The translations under genes and the position numbers were made by a program. DNA of 38,613 nucleotides from Perkinsus chesapeaki (Eukaryota; Perkinsozoa; Perkinsida; Perkinsidae): the NCBI GenBank assembly GCA_013115145.1, contig JAAPAO010000264.1, positions 6,609 through 45,221 of the forward strand, read 5' to 3'. The notes below the pieces were generated by a model that saw only the letters and a program-made list of their open reading frames with translations, made no database searches and had not been told where the DNA came from. Shown here piece after piece: positions 8,393-18,678 of the stretch; the first letter of the stretch is position 1; every line of letters begins with the position of its first letter.

Positions 8393-8823
8393 GTTCGTGC
8401 AAATGTTCGCAATGTCGTCATGATCAAGCATGTTGATTTTCCTCACAGAGATTCAGCTGGAGCTCCCTGTAGAAATGTCATTTTTCATCGACAAGTTGAA
8501 CGCAACACTGTGTCTGTGAAGATCCAGATTCCGGAGTAGTTATACTCAAATGCCCGTACAACAAACGATAGGCCGTTAGCTTCTTCGCTGTGTCTCGCTC
8601 AACGCAGCCTTACTAAGTGCCTCATTGATTGAGGGAGTATCCCCAAGCCATCATTCACCGGACAACATATGTAAAAAGGCAGAGACAATCTCAGGTGGAA
8701 ATTGACTTTGTTAAACCGCTGGATAAGCAACGTAGGGGAACTTTGAATAAAAGACTCAGAGAGTAAACTGTGGTCATAATATGGCCGACATATTAGCGTG
8801 GATTAGAGTGAACTGCACAGTCA
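8393..8823. other. No gene seen
   Basis: AT-rich short frames only; no motif or splice chain. Confidence 0.35.
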
Positions 8824-9209
8824 TCACGTCCGCAGTAGATCGGTGCCCTGAATGGGAAACCAAAATGTAAGAATGACTGGCTGGCAAGCGCTACTAGCGA
8901 TTTCGTTACAAACGAACTCTTTGAAGTAGGGCCAGTAGATCAGGCTTGTGTGACCGACGTTCACTGTAGGCAATGCAGTGAACGGTGGGTACATGGCACG
9001 AGTATCTGCAGGGCCGATCTCCACCGCTGTCAATGGAACGTGACTTGGGTAATTCGGGGAGAGGGAGCTATATTTGAACTCTGATAGTAGCACCGGTAGT
9101 GCTGCACCATGGGGAGCGATATCCCCCATTGTTTACCTTGAATAGCTTTCTCTTGAAGCCACCACGCAGCTTCGCCAGCAGCACATCTCTCAACCGCACT
9201 CAAATTCAT
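8824..9209 (-). CDS. Hypothetical two-exon protein
   Basis: Exon 1 begins at the ATG at 9209-9207 and encodes MNLSAVERCAAGEAAWWLQE before a GTAAAC donor near 9135. Exon 2 resumes most plausibly after CTACTATCAG as EFKYSSLSPNYPSHVPLTAV and runs to a stop at 8824. The intron is then 56 nt; a 35-nt version ending GTGCAG also keeps frame. The product is about 115 residues with a Trp-Trp pair and a Tyr/Pro-rich middle. No family recognised. There is no signal peptide. Confidence 0.45.
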
Positions 9210-9428
9210 TCGATTGGAGCTTATACCTCAAAAAGTATCACAACGTGTTGAACGTCTAGAAAAGCATTAAACACTTCTTATATTCCTTGATAAAGGTTAA
9301 CGTCAAATTCTGCCAGTCTGATGTCATAATGCAAGCGACACCATTGAACATGTCGAGCTGAGGGGTATTCTTCTGGACCGTCATACATCAAATCAAGGCT
9401 TGATTACGGGACTCAGCCGATCAGCGCG

Positions 9429-9668
9429 CTACGTTAAGCCCGCCCCAATATCTATCCCAGGAAACGTGTAAAATAACGCAACGTGCTTCTCGGCATCTTT
9501 ACTGTGCAACATATCAAATACCACGGTACCAATAAGCTTTTTAATGTGGGTGCACAGATAGGTCAGCACCATAGTTATTTGTAGCCGCGGCTCATCACCA
9601 TGAATCCTCAGCATAGGGGAACAGAGCCCCACCGTGCATAATATGAATGTTTGGACGAAGCGGATCAT
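9429..9668 (-). CDS. Small secreted protein
   Basis: A 79-residue ORF with a clean signal peptide, MIRFVQTFILCTVGLCS, and a complete ATG-to-stop frame. The mature part has two cysteines at most and no domain I recognise. It may be a whole gene or the first exon of one. The evidence is the signal peptide and composition only. Confidence 0.4.
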   Translation of the reverse strand: MIRFVQTFILCTVGLCSPMLRIHGDEPRLQITMVLTYLCTHIKKLIGTVVFDMLHSKDAEKHVALFYTFPGIDIGAGLT

Positions 9669-9827
9669 TTGAAAGGATGCTGGAAGCAGAAGAAGTGGCA
9701 GGTAGTGGTATACAAGTAGTGCTCAGCAGGCACGCAAGGCAGATTCGAGATACAATAGCTTAGGGTCTCGAAATTTCCGACTCGGAAACAGGTAATTGAA
9801 ACCAGCAAAATTAGCGTGAGTCACGCT

Positions 9828-9872
9828 GCGTGACGTGACTAGTTGTGGTAACCACAACGGGTCACGTCACGC
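9828..9872. repeat. 45-nt nested palindrome
   Basis: Outer arms GCGTGACGTGAC (9828-9839) and GTCACGTCACGC (9861-9872) are perfect 12-nt inverses. Inside them, GTTGTGGT (9842-9849) and ACCACAAC (9851-9858) are perfect 8-nt inverses around a single A. A further near-palindrome, AGCGTGAGTCACGCT, abuts on the left. It could fold as a long hairpin or act as tandem TGACGTGA-type sites. Confidence 0.8.
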
Positions 9873-10784
9873 TGATAGCAATGCACTGTCAGAGTTAGGG
9901 AAACAGAGAGTAGCGATCTGGGAGTGGTGGTACATCCGGATGCGGGGAGTGAATAATGAACATGGACAGACAGGTGATGTATGCAAGCTGTCACGATCAC
10001 AGTGTTACCACCTGTTAGGATGGAAATCTAGCGATATCTCTACTAAGATTAGTACGTCTCGAACTTCGAGTGGGACGACAATCGAAGTAGATCTTGGAGT
10101 TACAAGCTGGGACATTCGAATCAGTAGCGCGTGAATGTTCATTGTCTACTGAACAGTGCGGGAAGAAAGGGTCATGGTGCGCACTGCGCGGTACATCGTA
10201 TGGCCACTTCGGCGGAACACACTTCCCCATGTTTGGGGATTTTTGATAGAGTAAGTAGACGACATTCTTTCCCCAAATCAGTCATAGGTGATATGAATAA
10301 TTTTACTGGTCATAGTTGTAGGAGGTCAAGAGCAACGTGACATTTGTGCGGATAATCTCATTGTGAATAGTATCCACTGGATTGAGATATGATTCGCATG
10401 TGGAAATGAATGGTTTCAGTCTTGAGATTGACTTGTTTGTGTAAACAAGTTTGATTTATGATTTAGTTTCTAGAGTTAAGGAAGTAATACGGAGTTGGGG
10501 AGGTTAAGTGGGGGCCTCTCGATTATCTCGATTTATGATATGACAGGTTGCGCAACCGCCAGCTGTTAGGACACTGCAACCTGCAAACTACGGGCCACAG
10601 TGAGAGTGCGGCCACTTCGAGTGCTTGGGGCCCAAGCCTTGGGCCAGAGTTAGCCTAGCCGTGCACCCGTTTGTCGCTGACTGCCATAAGGAAATAAGAT
10701 TCGAAAAGTAAGCCACAGTCTGATCAACATCAGACGAACGCATTATTATGATTCTACGTATATCAAAGCTAGATACTCGCTTGA
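9873..10784. other. Possible decayed 5' part of a retroelement; no RT motif found
   Basis: A plus-strand frame at 9835-10134 is open, with several Trp residues, and another reads LVIVVGGQEQRDICADNLIV around 10310-10370. Neither carries a reverse transcriptase YxDD box, RNase H or protease motif that I can see. The integrase frame to the right is closed by a stop at 10782-10784. Confidence 0.35.
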
Positions 10785-12220
10785 TTTGTGCACAATTCAT
10801 ACGTCAAACTTGGAGGTTGGTGGCACTGGACGAGACTTGGTTTAGTTGTGGGAACTGCCCACCGTGCGACCAAGCATGGGAGCATACCGGCTACATGCTC
10901 AGCCATTAGCGACTTCCACATGAAGGGATCTGAACAGGTAGCCAAAAGGATCTCAGAAAGGTGTCTCATTTGCCAAATCGCTCGTGTTCGTAGAGTGTGG
11001 GTCACTCCGCCGAGTCTTGGTAAGGGACACGCCGAGAGACTGAAATACCACCCGCCGTATTTCCGATGCGGAGTAGACTATTATGCGCTAGGTGAGAAGC
11101 AGAAGATCGTCAGTGTGACGTGTCTAACTACGGGACACACATGTTGGGTTCGAGCGGGTAAAGAAGATCTACGTACGATTATCATGGTCTTGAAGAGGAT
11201 TCAGCTAGAGCGAGGAGGGCTAAAAGAACTAGTGGTTGATTCTGCCTTTTATTTCTCTACCGGGAAGTTCAGCGAACTGTGTGAAGAACATCTTGGAGCG
11301 TCAGTGGAGCCCTTGAGTGTGCGATCGCCCTTTGAAGGAGGCCGTTTTGAGAAGCTACATGACCTAGGGGGCAGAAAAATGCGAGTTCTGTTGCGAAGCA
11401 AGGCGGGACGAGTGGCCGACCTCTCGGACGAAGACCTGGATATGCTCTTGTTGGAGGTCTGCCTTTTGTTGAATACCCGCCCGACTTTGTCCTATCACTA
11501 TGATACAGATGGTACTAATAGAGTCATTACGCCAGATACTCTATGTTGGGGGTATACTCGAAGTTGTGGCGGTGGATTCGGATACGCCGGGAGTGCCGAA
11601 CCTTTTAGACCGCCGCGGGACGTCGCCCATGTGCGCCATGAATTCATGGAGTACCACTGGAGGCTTCTGAAGGAGAAGGCGTTGGAGGCGGTCCAGTCGA
11701 AGTGTCCCAAGGGAAAGCGAGGCTTCGACCTGGCTATCGGAGCTGCCGTTCTGGTGCATGCTCCTACCAATCGCAAGCTTGCTTTCCCGTGGAGGATTGG
11801 ACAGGTCATAGGGATGCGGGGTGATCACACTGTTGATGTGATATTCCCCGGCAAACAGCAACGGGTGACTCGTGAGAATAAGTTTAACTTGATTCCGGTA
11901 CTGCATGATCCAGAGAACGACTGTGTCGACCCCGTGGAGGATCCGATGTATGACTGTAACCGAGAAGTGGAAGTTCGTCCTGATAGGGTAGGCATGGGTC
12001 TACGAGTCAAACTGAGGGTTCGTGGAAAACGCGGACTCCATTGGTATCAAGCAGTAGTGATACGGGAATTCAAGAGTGGACACGTTCAAGTTCAGTGGCG
12101 TGATGGTTCCCCTGATGAGCGGCTATGGTTAGACTTCGAGGATTGGGAGCTTGATGATGATGTTGACAAATGTGAAACCTTTCGGCCGGCATAAACATGC
12201 CGCCGAGGGGGGCGTGATTG
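10785..12220 (+). mobile_element. Truncated BEL/Pao-type LTR retroelement, integrase end
   Basis: Covers the integrase ORF plus a polypurine tract, GAGGGGGG at 12205-12212, followed by GCGTG. In LTR elements the tract sits directly before the 3' LTR, which usually starts TG. A matching 5' LTR was not found upstream in the window. The reverse transcriptase and gag parts are missing or decayed. Confidence 0.55.
10788..12194 (+). CDS. Retroelement integrase (BEL/Pao type)
   Basis: Single uninterrupted frame of 468 codons beginning with a GTG; no ATG near the start, so it was probably part of a longer polyprotein. It shows a His-His-Cys-Cys zinc-binding region (AHRATKHGS to RCLICQIAR), then an RNase H-like core with D in CGVDYYAL, D in LVVDSAFYF and E in SPFEGGRFEKLHDLGGRKMR. 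That last GG-F-E spacing is typical of BEL/Pao integrases. A C-terminal SH3-like region (FPWRIGQVIGMRGDHTVDVI) follows. A second Tudor/Agenet-like segment near the end reads HWYQAVVIREFKSGHVQVQW. No stops or frameshifts interrupt it, unlike the missing upstream domains. It could be a domesticated integrase, but flanking polypurine sequence favours element origin. Confidence 0.8.
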   Translation: MHNSYVKLGGWWHWTRLGLVVGTAHRATKHGSIPATCSAISDFHMKGSEQVAKRISERCLICQIARVRRVWVTPPSLGKGHAERLKYHPPYFRCGVDYYALGEKQKIVSVTCLTTGHTCWVRAGKEDLRTIIMVLKRIQLERGGLKELVVDSAFYFSTGKFSELCEEHLGASVEPLSVRSPFEGGRFEKLHDLGGRKMRVLLRSKAGRVADLSDEDLDMLLLEVCLLLNTRPTLSYHYDTDGTNRVITPDTLCWGYTRSCGGGFGYAGSAEPFRPPRDVAHVRHEFMEYHWRLLKEKALEAVQSKCPKGKRGFDLAIGAAVLVHAPTNRKLAFPWRIGQVIGMRGDHTVDVIFPGKQQRVTRENKFNLIPVLHDPENDCVDPVEDPMYDCNREVEVRPDRVGMGLRVKLRVRGKRGLHWYQAVVIREFKSGHVQVQWRDGSPDERLWLDFEDWELDDDVDKCETFRPA

Positions 12221-12842
12221 GGCGAATATGCGAGCACGGTTGTAGATTGCTTCGGCGAGCGCCGGATATTTGAGCGGTCTGTTATTTCCGTAGCCTCGGT
12301 CGCCCAGTGCGGTTGTTCGAGAGTTGTCTTTACCATGTTTTAGAACGTGTTATTTGCGCCAACTGGCGTTTTGTTTTATATTGCCCAATTATCCTCAGGA
12401 CGCTCGAACGAGGTATTGGTTAGAGGACCTATGTTTATGAACAGGCATCAAAGACATTGTGCTGCTGTAGAGAGTACTCAATGAGTACTACTCATGTCTC
12501 CGTTACATTCATTTGTCATTAACACTTGAATAACACATTATCCAAGTCAAGTAGCTGTGATGCGCAGATATCTCGGTGAGCGTAAGCCGGCCGGTTAGAG
12601 TCATGATGACCCAGTCATCGCACCACAATGATTTCCGTTGAATTCAGTTGAGCGCTTGAAATTGCAGGGTGCCTGACTGTAGGCTCCAGTCTGTAGCAGC
12701 CACAGAAAACGGGCCCTCTTTTTCTGAGTCAGGGACCCCGACTCAGGGTTTCAAACCTTGAGTTTGTGACTTCAACTTGAGGTCTTGAAGACTCGAGAGT
12801 TTGTCGTTGCCTATGTGATGGAGTACTCATCTATGTAGGGCC
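12195..12842. other. Possible LTR remnant with small hairpins
   Basis: Downstream of the polypurine tract. Contains CTGAGTC (12724-12730) and GACTCAG (12740-12746) as perfect arms with GGGACCC between them. A short GAGTACTC repeat lies near 12473-12500. No gene seen. Boundaries of an LTR could not be fixed. Confidence 0.4.
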
Positions 12843-13190
12843 TCATTTGGGAAGCCCGAGCCCGGTACCAGACTCCCTTGTAGTCATTGCTTGTAGCTCT
12901 GAGCAAGTTACTCGATATAACTCGGCGCTCGATTCGATTAGAATCATTCGAATGTCAAAGTATTCATCACCCGTGACTCGCTGGAGACCTGTGACGTTTG
13001 TCGGCCCCATTTTGATTGAACACGGAGCAGCGCGTGGTTCCACACAGATTGAACAAGAGCACGAAGTAAGAACTCGCAACAGTACAACAGGTTTTGTCGT
13101 TCTTCTTTTGAGAGACGGGGTGGAGGCCTGCACAGCCGAAACAGGATCGTCACAAATCATCGCAGTCATGTTATATGATTCATATAGCAT
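12843..13190 (-). CDS. Hypothetical ORF, opposed by an equally long antisense frame
   Basis: 115-codon ATG-to-stop frame. Its C-terminal half (TGDEYFDIRMILIESSAELY) is protein-like. The plus strand is open over the same stretch (12847-13212) but lacks an ATG at its start, so the minus reading is preferred. No motif, signal peptide or splice partner was recognised. Confidence 0.3.
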   Translation of the reverse strand: MLYESYNMTAMICDDPVSAVQASTPSLKRRTTKPVVLLRVLTSCSCSICVEPRAAPCSIKMGPTNVTGLQRVTGDEYFDIRMILIESSAELYRVTCSELQAMTTRESGTGLGLPK

Positions 13191-13983
13191 ACGTCAGGTC
13201 TACGGACAGTAAATTGTACAGCTTTCGATGGGAGCAATGTGAGCTCCTTCTAACAGCTGCTGACTAGAATAGAACTCAAGTTGGCAAGCTGACAGTCGAA
13301 CTATTATTGCTGGACATGGAACCACCGTGAAGTTCTATTCTCTTGTCTGCATTTTTCTTCTAAGATCGTGAAGGTGGTCCGACGAGTGAGAACTTCTGGT
13401 TTGAGCTCCTCTCTTCTTGATAAGCGTTCCACCAAACTAAGAGACTTATATCAGAGATGCCTCATGAACTGTCCATGTGAATACTATTAGTATGATACTA
13501 ACATTTTCGATAGTGACATAACAATGATAGTATAAATCATATTCATATAACTGATAATTCGCAACCCACAACACTTCACTGAATGGCTGCCCAATACCAG
13601 ACTGTTGACCGAAAAGCATCGATGAGGCTCACCATTTATTAGAGACTTCATTTAGGGCTTCCAATAAGCTGACTGTGGCTTCCTGAATCAATATAACTCA
13701 GTCTGGAGACACATAGCGGATCTTAATCCCAATTTATCTACTAGTTCTTCATCGGTGAGCTGCTGACAGATCCCCCGTGTAATGATAAAAACCCTACGTC
13801 ATACAACTACTCTATCACCCGTTAGCTGGGAGCCACGTAGCGGACAATTAATTTTATTAGACATCATCATATCGTGCGAAGTGTCCGGAGCTCGACATAT
13901 CACAAAGTGGTGATAGCGTGATCCATTCGATAGCTATTCACTTAATGATAACAAGGAGGAGGTTCCAGGATCAGAATCGACAT
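13191..13983. other. No gene recognised
   Basis: AT-rich. A loose repeat, CTGGAGACACATAGCGGA near 13705 and CTGGGAGCCACGTAGCGGA near 13818, is about 110 bp apart. TTAGTATGATACTAA near 13489 is a near-palindrome. Confidence 0.35.
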
Positions 13984-15201
13984 TCACCTTAGCGTTTCTG
14001 GTTGCTTGAAGAACCGGACGACACTTCGTCGACGACTCCGCCAACCTCCGGCGCTCTTGTTGCCTGCTACCCTGCATTCATTCACTTCCGACGACTATAT
14101 GTTTGATCTCACAGCCAGAGCATTCCTCCCGGCAGGGCTTTGATGTCATCCATGCCAATGAGCTTGCCGATCAACTCCGACTCTGCTGGGTGTTGCCACT
14201 GTGATTCGCCACTCTCTTCATTGTAGTAAAATCTGTACACTTCGTGAAAGCCAAAGATTGAGTTGGCCCTACACTTGTGATGTTTGCTTCCCCTCTACGA
14301 GAGTAGTATACTCCTTCCAATGGACAGGTAGACCGTCAGTCAGGAACTGCCGTATCATTAGTATTACGTCCGGCTTGGTGCGGCGCCTGGCGAAAGTCTG
14401 ACTGACCGCATCACCCGTAGCGTTTCACCGGACATCACAAGAAGTATTCTTCCTATGCGTTTGTGACATAACACCCCGCACCAAATGCTGGAGCGGCAAA
14501 GCTACTGCTGTAAGCAGATCTTGCTGGGTGTGTAAAAAATTGGCTTTGCCTTCAAAACTTATCGTGATGGAGGAAGTGCAACGAGGTTACTTCAAGCACG
14601 CCTTTCGTGGTTATTCCAGCATTTCTACCCCGATCATCCGTTCAAAGCTGCGCTCGGTGAGCTTAGTGGGATAGCACATAGTATAAATAATGCAGTTCAT
14701 AACGCCTCAGAAACTTTCATTAACAAGCTAGCCAAGCTAACTCGCCAGTAACTATTGTAAGTTATGAAGACATGGCCAATTACGCAGCCTGTGGTAATCG
14801 AGCCCGACACTTTATTATGCTCTTACAAGTCGATCCCTAAATGAACACAGTATTCGACGAGGCGTCGAGTATTATGATCTGCGTCTGAATCATCTTCTCT
14901 TATTTCTTCCTCTAGGGCTTCCACCGAGCTTTCCGGTATCATGCTCATTGCCCAATCACGAGTTGTTATGTAAATGTCTTTTAGTGTCGAGTAGAGGGAG
15001 GCATCTCCTATCTTGTTTGTATCATTTTGAAGCCGCAGTGGTGGCGGAATCGGAACTAAGCCGTTCATAAATTGGCAATCTTCGAGAATCCTCACTATCT
15101 TCAGTCCAAGCTCTAGTGGAGGCTTTCATCCGTGGAGGTGCCGTGGTTAGATCACTTTCTCCAACTCCAACTTTTCGTAATGAGGGGGTATGCTTATTCA
15201 T
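13984..15201 (-). CDS. WW-domain protein resembling the CEP164 N-terminus
   Basis: Exons I can place: 15201-15172 (ATG start, MNKHTPSLRK), 15122-14827, 14751-14725, an exon around 14340-14312, 14268-14113 and 14071-13984. Introns of 49, 75, 43 and 41 nt keep frame; the part between 14724 and about 14340 is unresolved. The protein has an acidic region, then LVEYCVHLGID, TGELAWLA, LPVHWKE and the WW core FYYNEESGESQWQHPAE. In CEP164 the same order occurs: an IGID helix, a LMWLA helix, a LP-W strand, YY-N and W-HP. CEP164 is a distal-appendage protein of basal bodies, so a role at the flagellar base is a reasonable inference. The tail is basic and ends with ETLR unless the GTGAAT there is another donor. 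Confidence 0.65.
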
Positions 15202-15784
15202 GGGAAAACGTCGCAAAGCTTGTTTGGTTATAGAACAAGAAAGGGACTATCATCAGTTTAGATTCGTAACTGTACTAATCAGCAACCGTTCCAAAGCGAG
15301 CGACAGAGCGCATACTCCTCAGCCCGGCTCGGGTTACCCCGGCTAACTTACCCGATCTACGGCGTATGTAACTTGTGTGGCTCAATATCAGCCAATATCT
15401 ATGTGTGTCCGTCCAACTACTGGAATATCAGTGACGAAGACTCACAGTAGTAACGCGAGGTAGGTGTCCTACGTGTTTCAATGACCACTTAAAATTCGAC
15501 AGGGGGAAATGAGCAACCCACACAATCATCTTGTGATGCATACTAAAACGCAACAGTCTTCTTTCCTATGCGGCTAACAATCCTACGGTTCTAGTAACAA
15601 GCTAAGTGCGAGGCCAAGGGCATTTTTAGCGACCACAAGCAACCGCTGCGAATGCTTTCAACTACATTGACTTACAGACTGTCTGTGTTACTCAAGAGCT
15701 CGCCAGTGCAACTTCCCAACTGATAGTGACCCGAACGGTTCGGGCCGAACCGGGCTTGGAAGTCCACGGTTCGTAAAACGAGCT
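15202..15784. other. Intergenic with a three-armed palindrome
   Basis: Upstream of the WW gene. No ORF with motifs. Positions 15730-15751 hold CCCGAAC-G-GTTCGGG-CCGAACC, where the middle arm can pair with either neighbour. Confidence 0.45.
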
Positions 15785-16096
15785 CTACACGGCTTTGATA
15801 CAGCTCCGTTGTAGTGGACGATCTTCACCGGTTATAAACTTTACGTGACACTCGTTGAACGCAACGTGATGCGCGCGAACGCTGTACGAAACGCTGTATG
15901 GAATCACTTTTATTCGAACAGACTCGTTTACATTGAGGTGGTCCAGCTTATGACTCGGGATGATGCAAACAGTCGTTTGAACAAATCTATTAAAGCTACC
16001 TGCAGGTAACACAGGAGATAAAGGCTGACTTACGGAACAAGCTCTTTTTGATCGGTAGCCTTGAGGGCGCCTAGAAGGCATAAGACTAAGTGCCAC
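15785..16096 (-). CDS. Hypothetical small protein downstream of the permease
   Basis: 103-codon frame on the same strand as the permease, 11 bp after it. The second half (VRIKVIPYSVSYSVRAHHVA, then FNECHVKFITGEDRPL) is beta-like and protein-like. A possible acceptor, CCTGCAG, precedes GSFNRFVQ, so the first part of the frame may be intronic. No family recognised. Confidence 0.35.
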   Translation of the reverse strand: MALSLMPSRRPQGYRSKRACSVSQPLSPVLPAGSFNRFVQTTVCIIPSHKLDHLNVNESVRIKVIPYSVSYSVRAHHVAFNECHVKFITGEDRPLQRSCIKAV

Positions 16097-16107
16097 TAAC
16101 TGGAGGC

Positions 16108-17472
16108 CTAGCGAGTAGTCAGCTCATATATGAGACCGGCAAGACACAAAGGGAAGAAGGCAAGACTGCCTATGAACAATACCAACGCTCCATACCATTC
16201 GAAAGACTGGTTCCTTAGCTTTTCGACGAAACCGACTTTATAGTTGACGGTCTCATCGGTAATCTGACTCTTATCTGTCGTGTCCCGTTTGCGAATGTTA
16301 TTTAGACTGGAAGGGGAAGTACTACAAATGTAGAGGTATACAAAGCAAGGTATAAAAAATTCAAGAAAGTTGGTACCGACTATACCGATAACTTGAATTG
16401 TCACACCAAGGTCTTCAAATATAACAGCCAATACTGTACAGATGATTAGAAATGCTACGGTAGTTCCGATATGTAGCTTAAGCGTATCTTGAAGGGTGGG
16501 CAGGTAATAGGTTATCACGCTTGAGATCGACTGCCTCGCTGGGAATAATAACAAAGGGAATGCAGTCAATACAGCAAACGGTAATGCTATATAACCAATA
16601 TGGATAGCTATGTTCGATACTGGTAAGTTGAGATAAAAGTTAGACTCAATGCTATCACCAAAAGCATAATACGGTGCCACCATAACTGATAAATAAATCA
16701 CCACTACGAAAGCTACGGCAAGTATAGCAGCGGTGTCTAACCTCTTTACACTGCGGTTCACCATATCTTGGCAAACGAGGGGCATTGCGAAATGACAGGA
16801 GTAGCCGAATATGAATATCGGGAATACTGAGAGGATGGACCACACTGTAGTGCTTGGTGGTATACCAACATAACGTTCACCAACTTGCTCATCCACGCTG
16901 AAGCAATATACTACACCAGCAATAATTGCATACATGAAGCAGCTGAGGCCAATAGCATTGCTTACCGCGGTGTGAGTTATATGTTTCATGAAACAGACGG
17001 GAAGAAGCAGAACAACGATGAAGCCAATGAGGCCAACTCTAATCCAAAATCGATGCTCCGCGGTTGAACCGGGTGACCAATTCTCAAGGAGGGCCAAACC
17101 AAGGCTGGAGAATACTTGTAGATATGCAGTATCAATACCCGCATTATGGATAAACATCAAAGTGTCAATGAATAAAGGCATCCTTGGATATCCAGCAGCC
17201 ACTGCCATAGTACTGTAGCTTAGCCTTTTACCGGGCATCTCCATAGCACATCTGCTTATCAGATGTAAAGAGAAGTAGGATAATACAGCAAACACGAACA
17301 GAAGGATTATACCGAGGGTCCAACCACAGACGGCTTGAGCATCGGCGTAGCTTAACATACCAGCACCGATGATACAGTTCGTTAAGCATGCCCAAGCGGT
17401 GAAGACATTCCCCTTGGGAACCTCTGGTATGGAGTTGAAGTCAGCCAAACGATTATTTCTGGTTGTTGGCAT
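16108..17472 (-). CDS. Amino acid permease, AAAP family
   Basis: Membrane transporter moving amino acids, probably with protons or sodium, across the plasma or vacuolar membrane. The frame is uninterrupted, 454 residues from the ATG at 17472; the in-frame codon four places upstream is TTG, not ATG. About eleven hydrophobic segments follow a short polar N-terminus. TM1 carries CLTNCIIGAGMLSYADA, the conserved GAGML-type motif of the AAAP/SLC38 group. A polar loop near the end (about 50 residues) precedes the last membrane segment, and the protein ends LIYELTTR. Substrate cannot be told. A fragment of a close relative lies at 4789-4871. Upstream, 17538-17547 is the palindrome GCACGCGTGC in a CG-rich patch that may be part of its promoter. 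Confidence 0.9.
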   Translation of the reverse strand: MPTTRNNRLADFNSIPEVPKGNVFTAWACLTNCIIGAGMLSYADAQAVCGWTLGIILLFVFAVLSYFSLHLISRCAMEMPGKRLSYSTMAVAAGYPRMPLFIDTLMFIHNAGIDTAYLQVFSSLGLALLENWSPGSTAEHRFWIRVGLIGFIVVLLLPVCFMKHITHTAVSNAIGLSCFMYAIIAGVVYCFSVDEQVGERYVGIPPSTTVWSILSVFPIFIFGYSCHFAMPLVCQDMVNRSVKRLDTAAILAVAFVVVIYLSVMVAPYYAFGDSIESNFYLNLPVSNIAIHIGYIALPFAVLTAFPLLLFPARQSISSVITYYLPTLQDTLKLHIGTTVAFLIICTVLAVIFEDLGVTIQVIGIVGTNFLEFFIPCFVYLYICSTSPSSLNNIRKRDTTDKSQITDETVNYKVGFVEKLRNQSFEWYGALVLFIGSLAFFPLCLAGLIYELTTR

Positions 17473-18678
17473 ATTTGACGGCAAGTTAGACTATCGAACT
17501 TGTTGTACACCGGATCCGTGGGATCGTTGATGAAAGTGCACGCGTGCGCGCGTCGGCGTGCATTATAGCTAAGTCAACGGTTAAGACCCCACCTCAGTAT
17601 CATTCAATAGTTCTAAGGACTAACTGTTAGACAAAGCTAATCTTGTAATCATTGCTGTATGCTGCGACTATGCGAGGATTGCCTGGCTGGTAGATCCCCC
17701 AGATCAGACTCTTTCCGAGCAGTTCGTACGCTGGCAGTACCACTTGCGAACAGAGTGCGGTGTTGATGCTCAATCAATCCTGAGTGACCATTGTATGCGA
17801 TTTTGTTCTTTCCCACGGTAATCCTCACATCTCTGGCTTCCCGATAGTGGACAACATGAACTGGATAGCAAATTAGATGACAGGTAGAGTGTTATTGCAA
17901 GTGTGAGGGGATACCCCATATCCCATCTTTTAGAGTGTATTGCCGCTAGTCCGGGTAATCTTGCGCAGTGACCGCATGCTGCTTATCGGATGTTGATTGG
18001 TTGATGAACGGGCTGCTGCATAGCGCCGTTGGTGTCGAGAGATAGATGTCCCCACTATCCACAAATGCGGTGGGCAACTCGAGTAGAAGTGATTCGGTTT
18101 GAAAGTTGGTAAGAACGCGAATAAGTCCAGTGATGACAGACCTCATACAAGACAGCTTATACTATTACGACAATCATCACCGACTTCAACAGGGAAATGA
18201 CAAGCGGAAGCCGATACAAAGAAAAAGGGTACGATACAAAGAAAAAAGCTATTGTATCCTTCTATTGTACGATAGACTATCGTCGATAGTATTATTGTCA
18301 TAGTAGGGCTGCAGGAGCCCAGCTGCTGGCCAGCGTGGCAAGGAACTTCAGCATGGCTTGGACTTACAGTTATCAGTCGGCCACTTAGATCAACCGCAAA
18401 GAGTCATTCATCGAGCTCTTTTTACTTCACACTAAAAAGACTTTACACTTTACACTAGGAAGCTCAGTATTAGTAATACTGTACGGAAAGATGCTTATTA
18501 TTCACTAATTAATCATTGAATAAAGCAATTCTGACACTTTGCGTAGGCTTCGCCGAACAACACATCCATCTCACAAGAATAGTGGTGCTCTTAGTAAACT
18601 CCGATTAGCTCACATTTTCGGTTCTCGTGGACTACGTAAACACAAAATCCTCATTAGGATACCGTACTGGTTCTTGAT
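17473..18678. other. Long intergenic stretch
   Basis: No gene recognised. It contains the CG-rich patch near 17530-17565 and a pair of 15-nt direct repeats at 18212-18246. Frames at 17946-18146 and 18106-18303 have no motif. Confidence 0.4.
18212..18246. repeat. 15-nt direct repeat, two copies
   Basis: CGATACAAAGAAAAA at 18212-18226 and 18232-18246. It is followed by inverted pieces, TTGTATC and CGATAGACTATCG, within 60 bp. Confidence 0.7.

Noticed and set aside
11498-11906. Minus-strand frames of 103-121 codons
   Set aside because: Antisense shadows of the integrase ORF.
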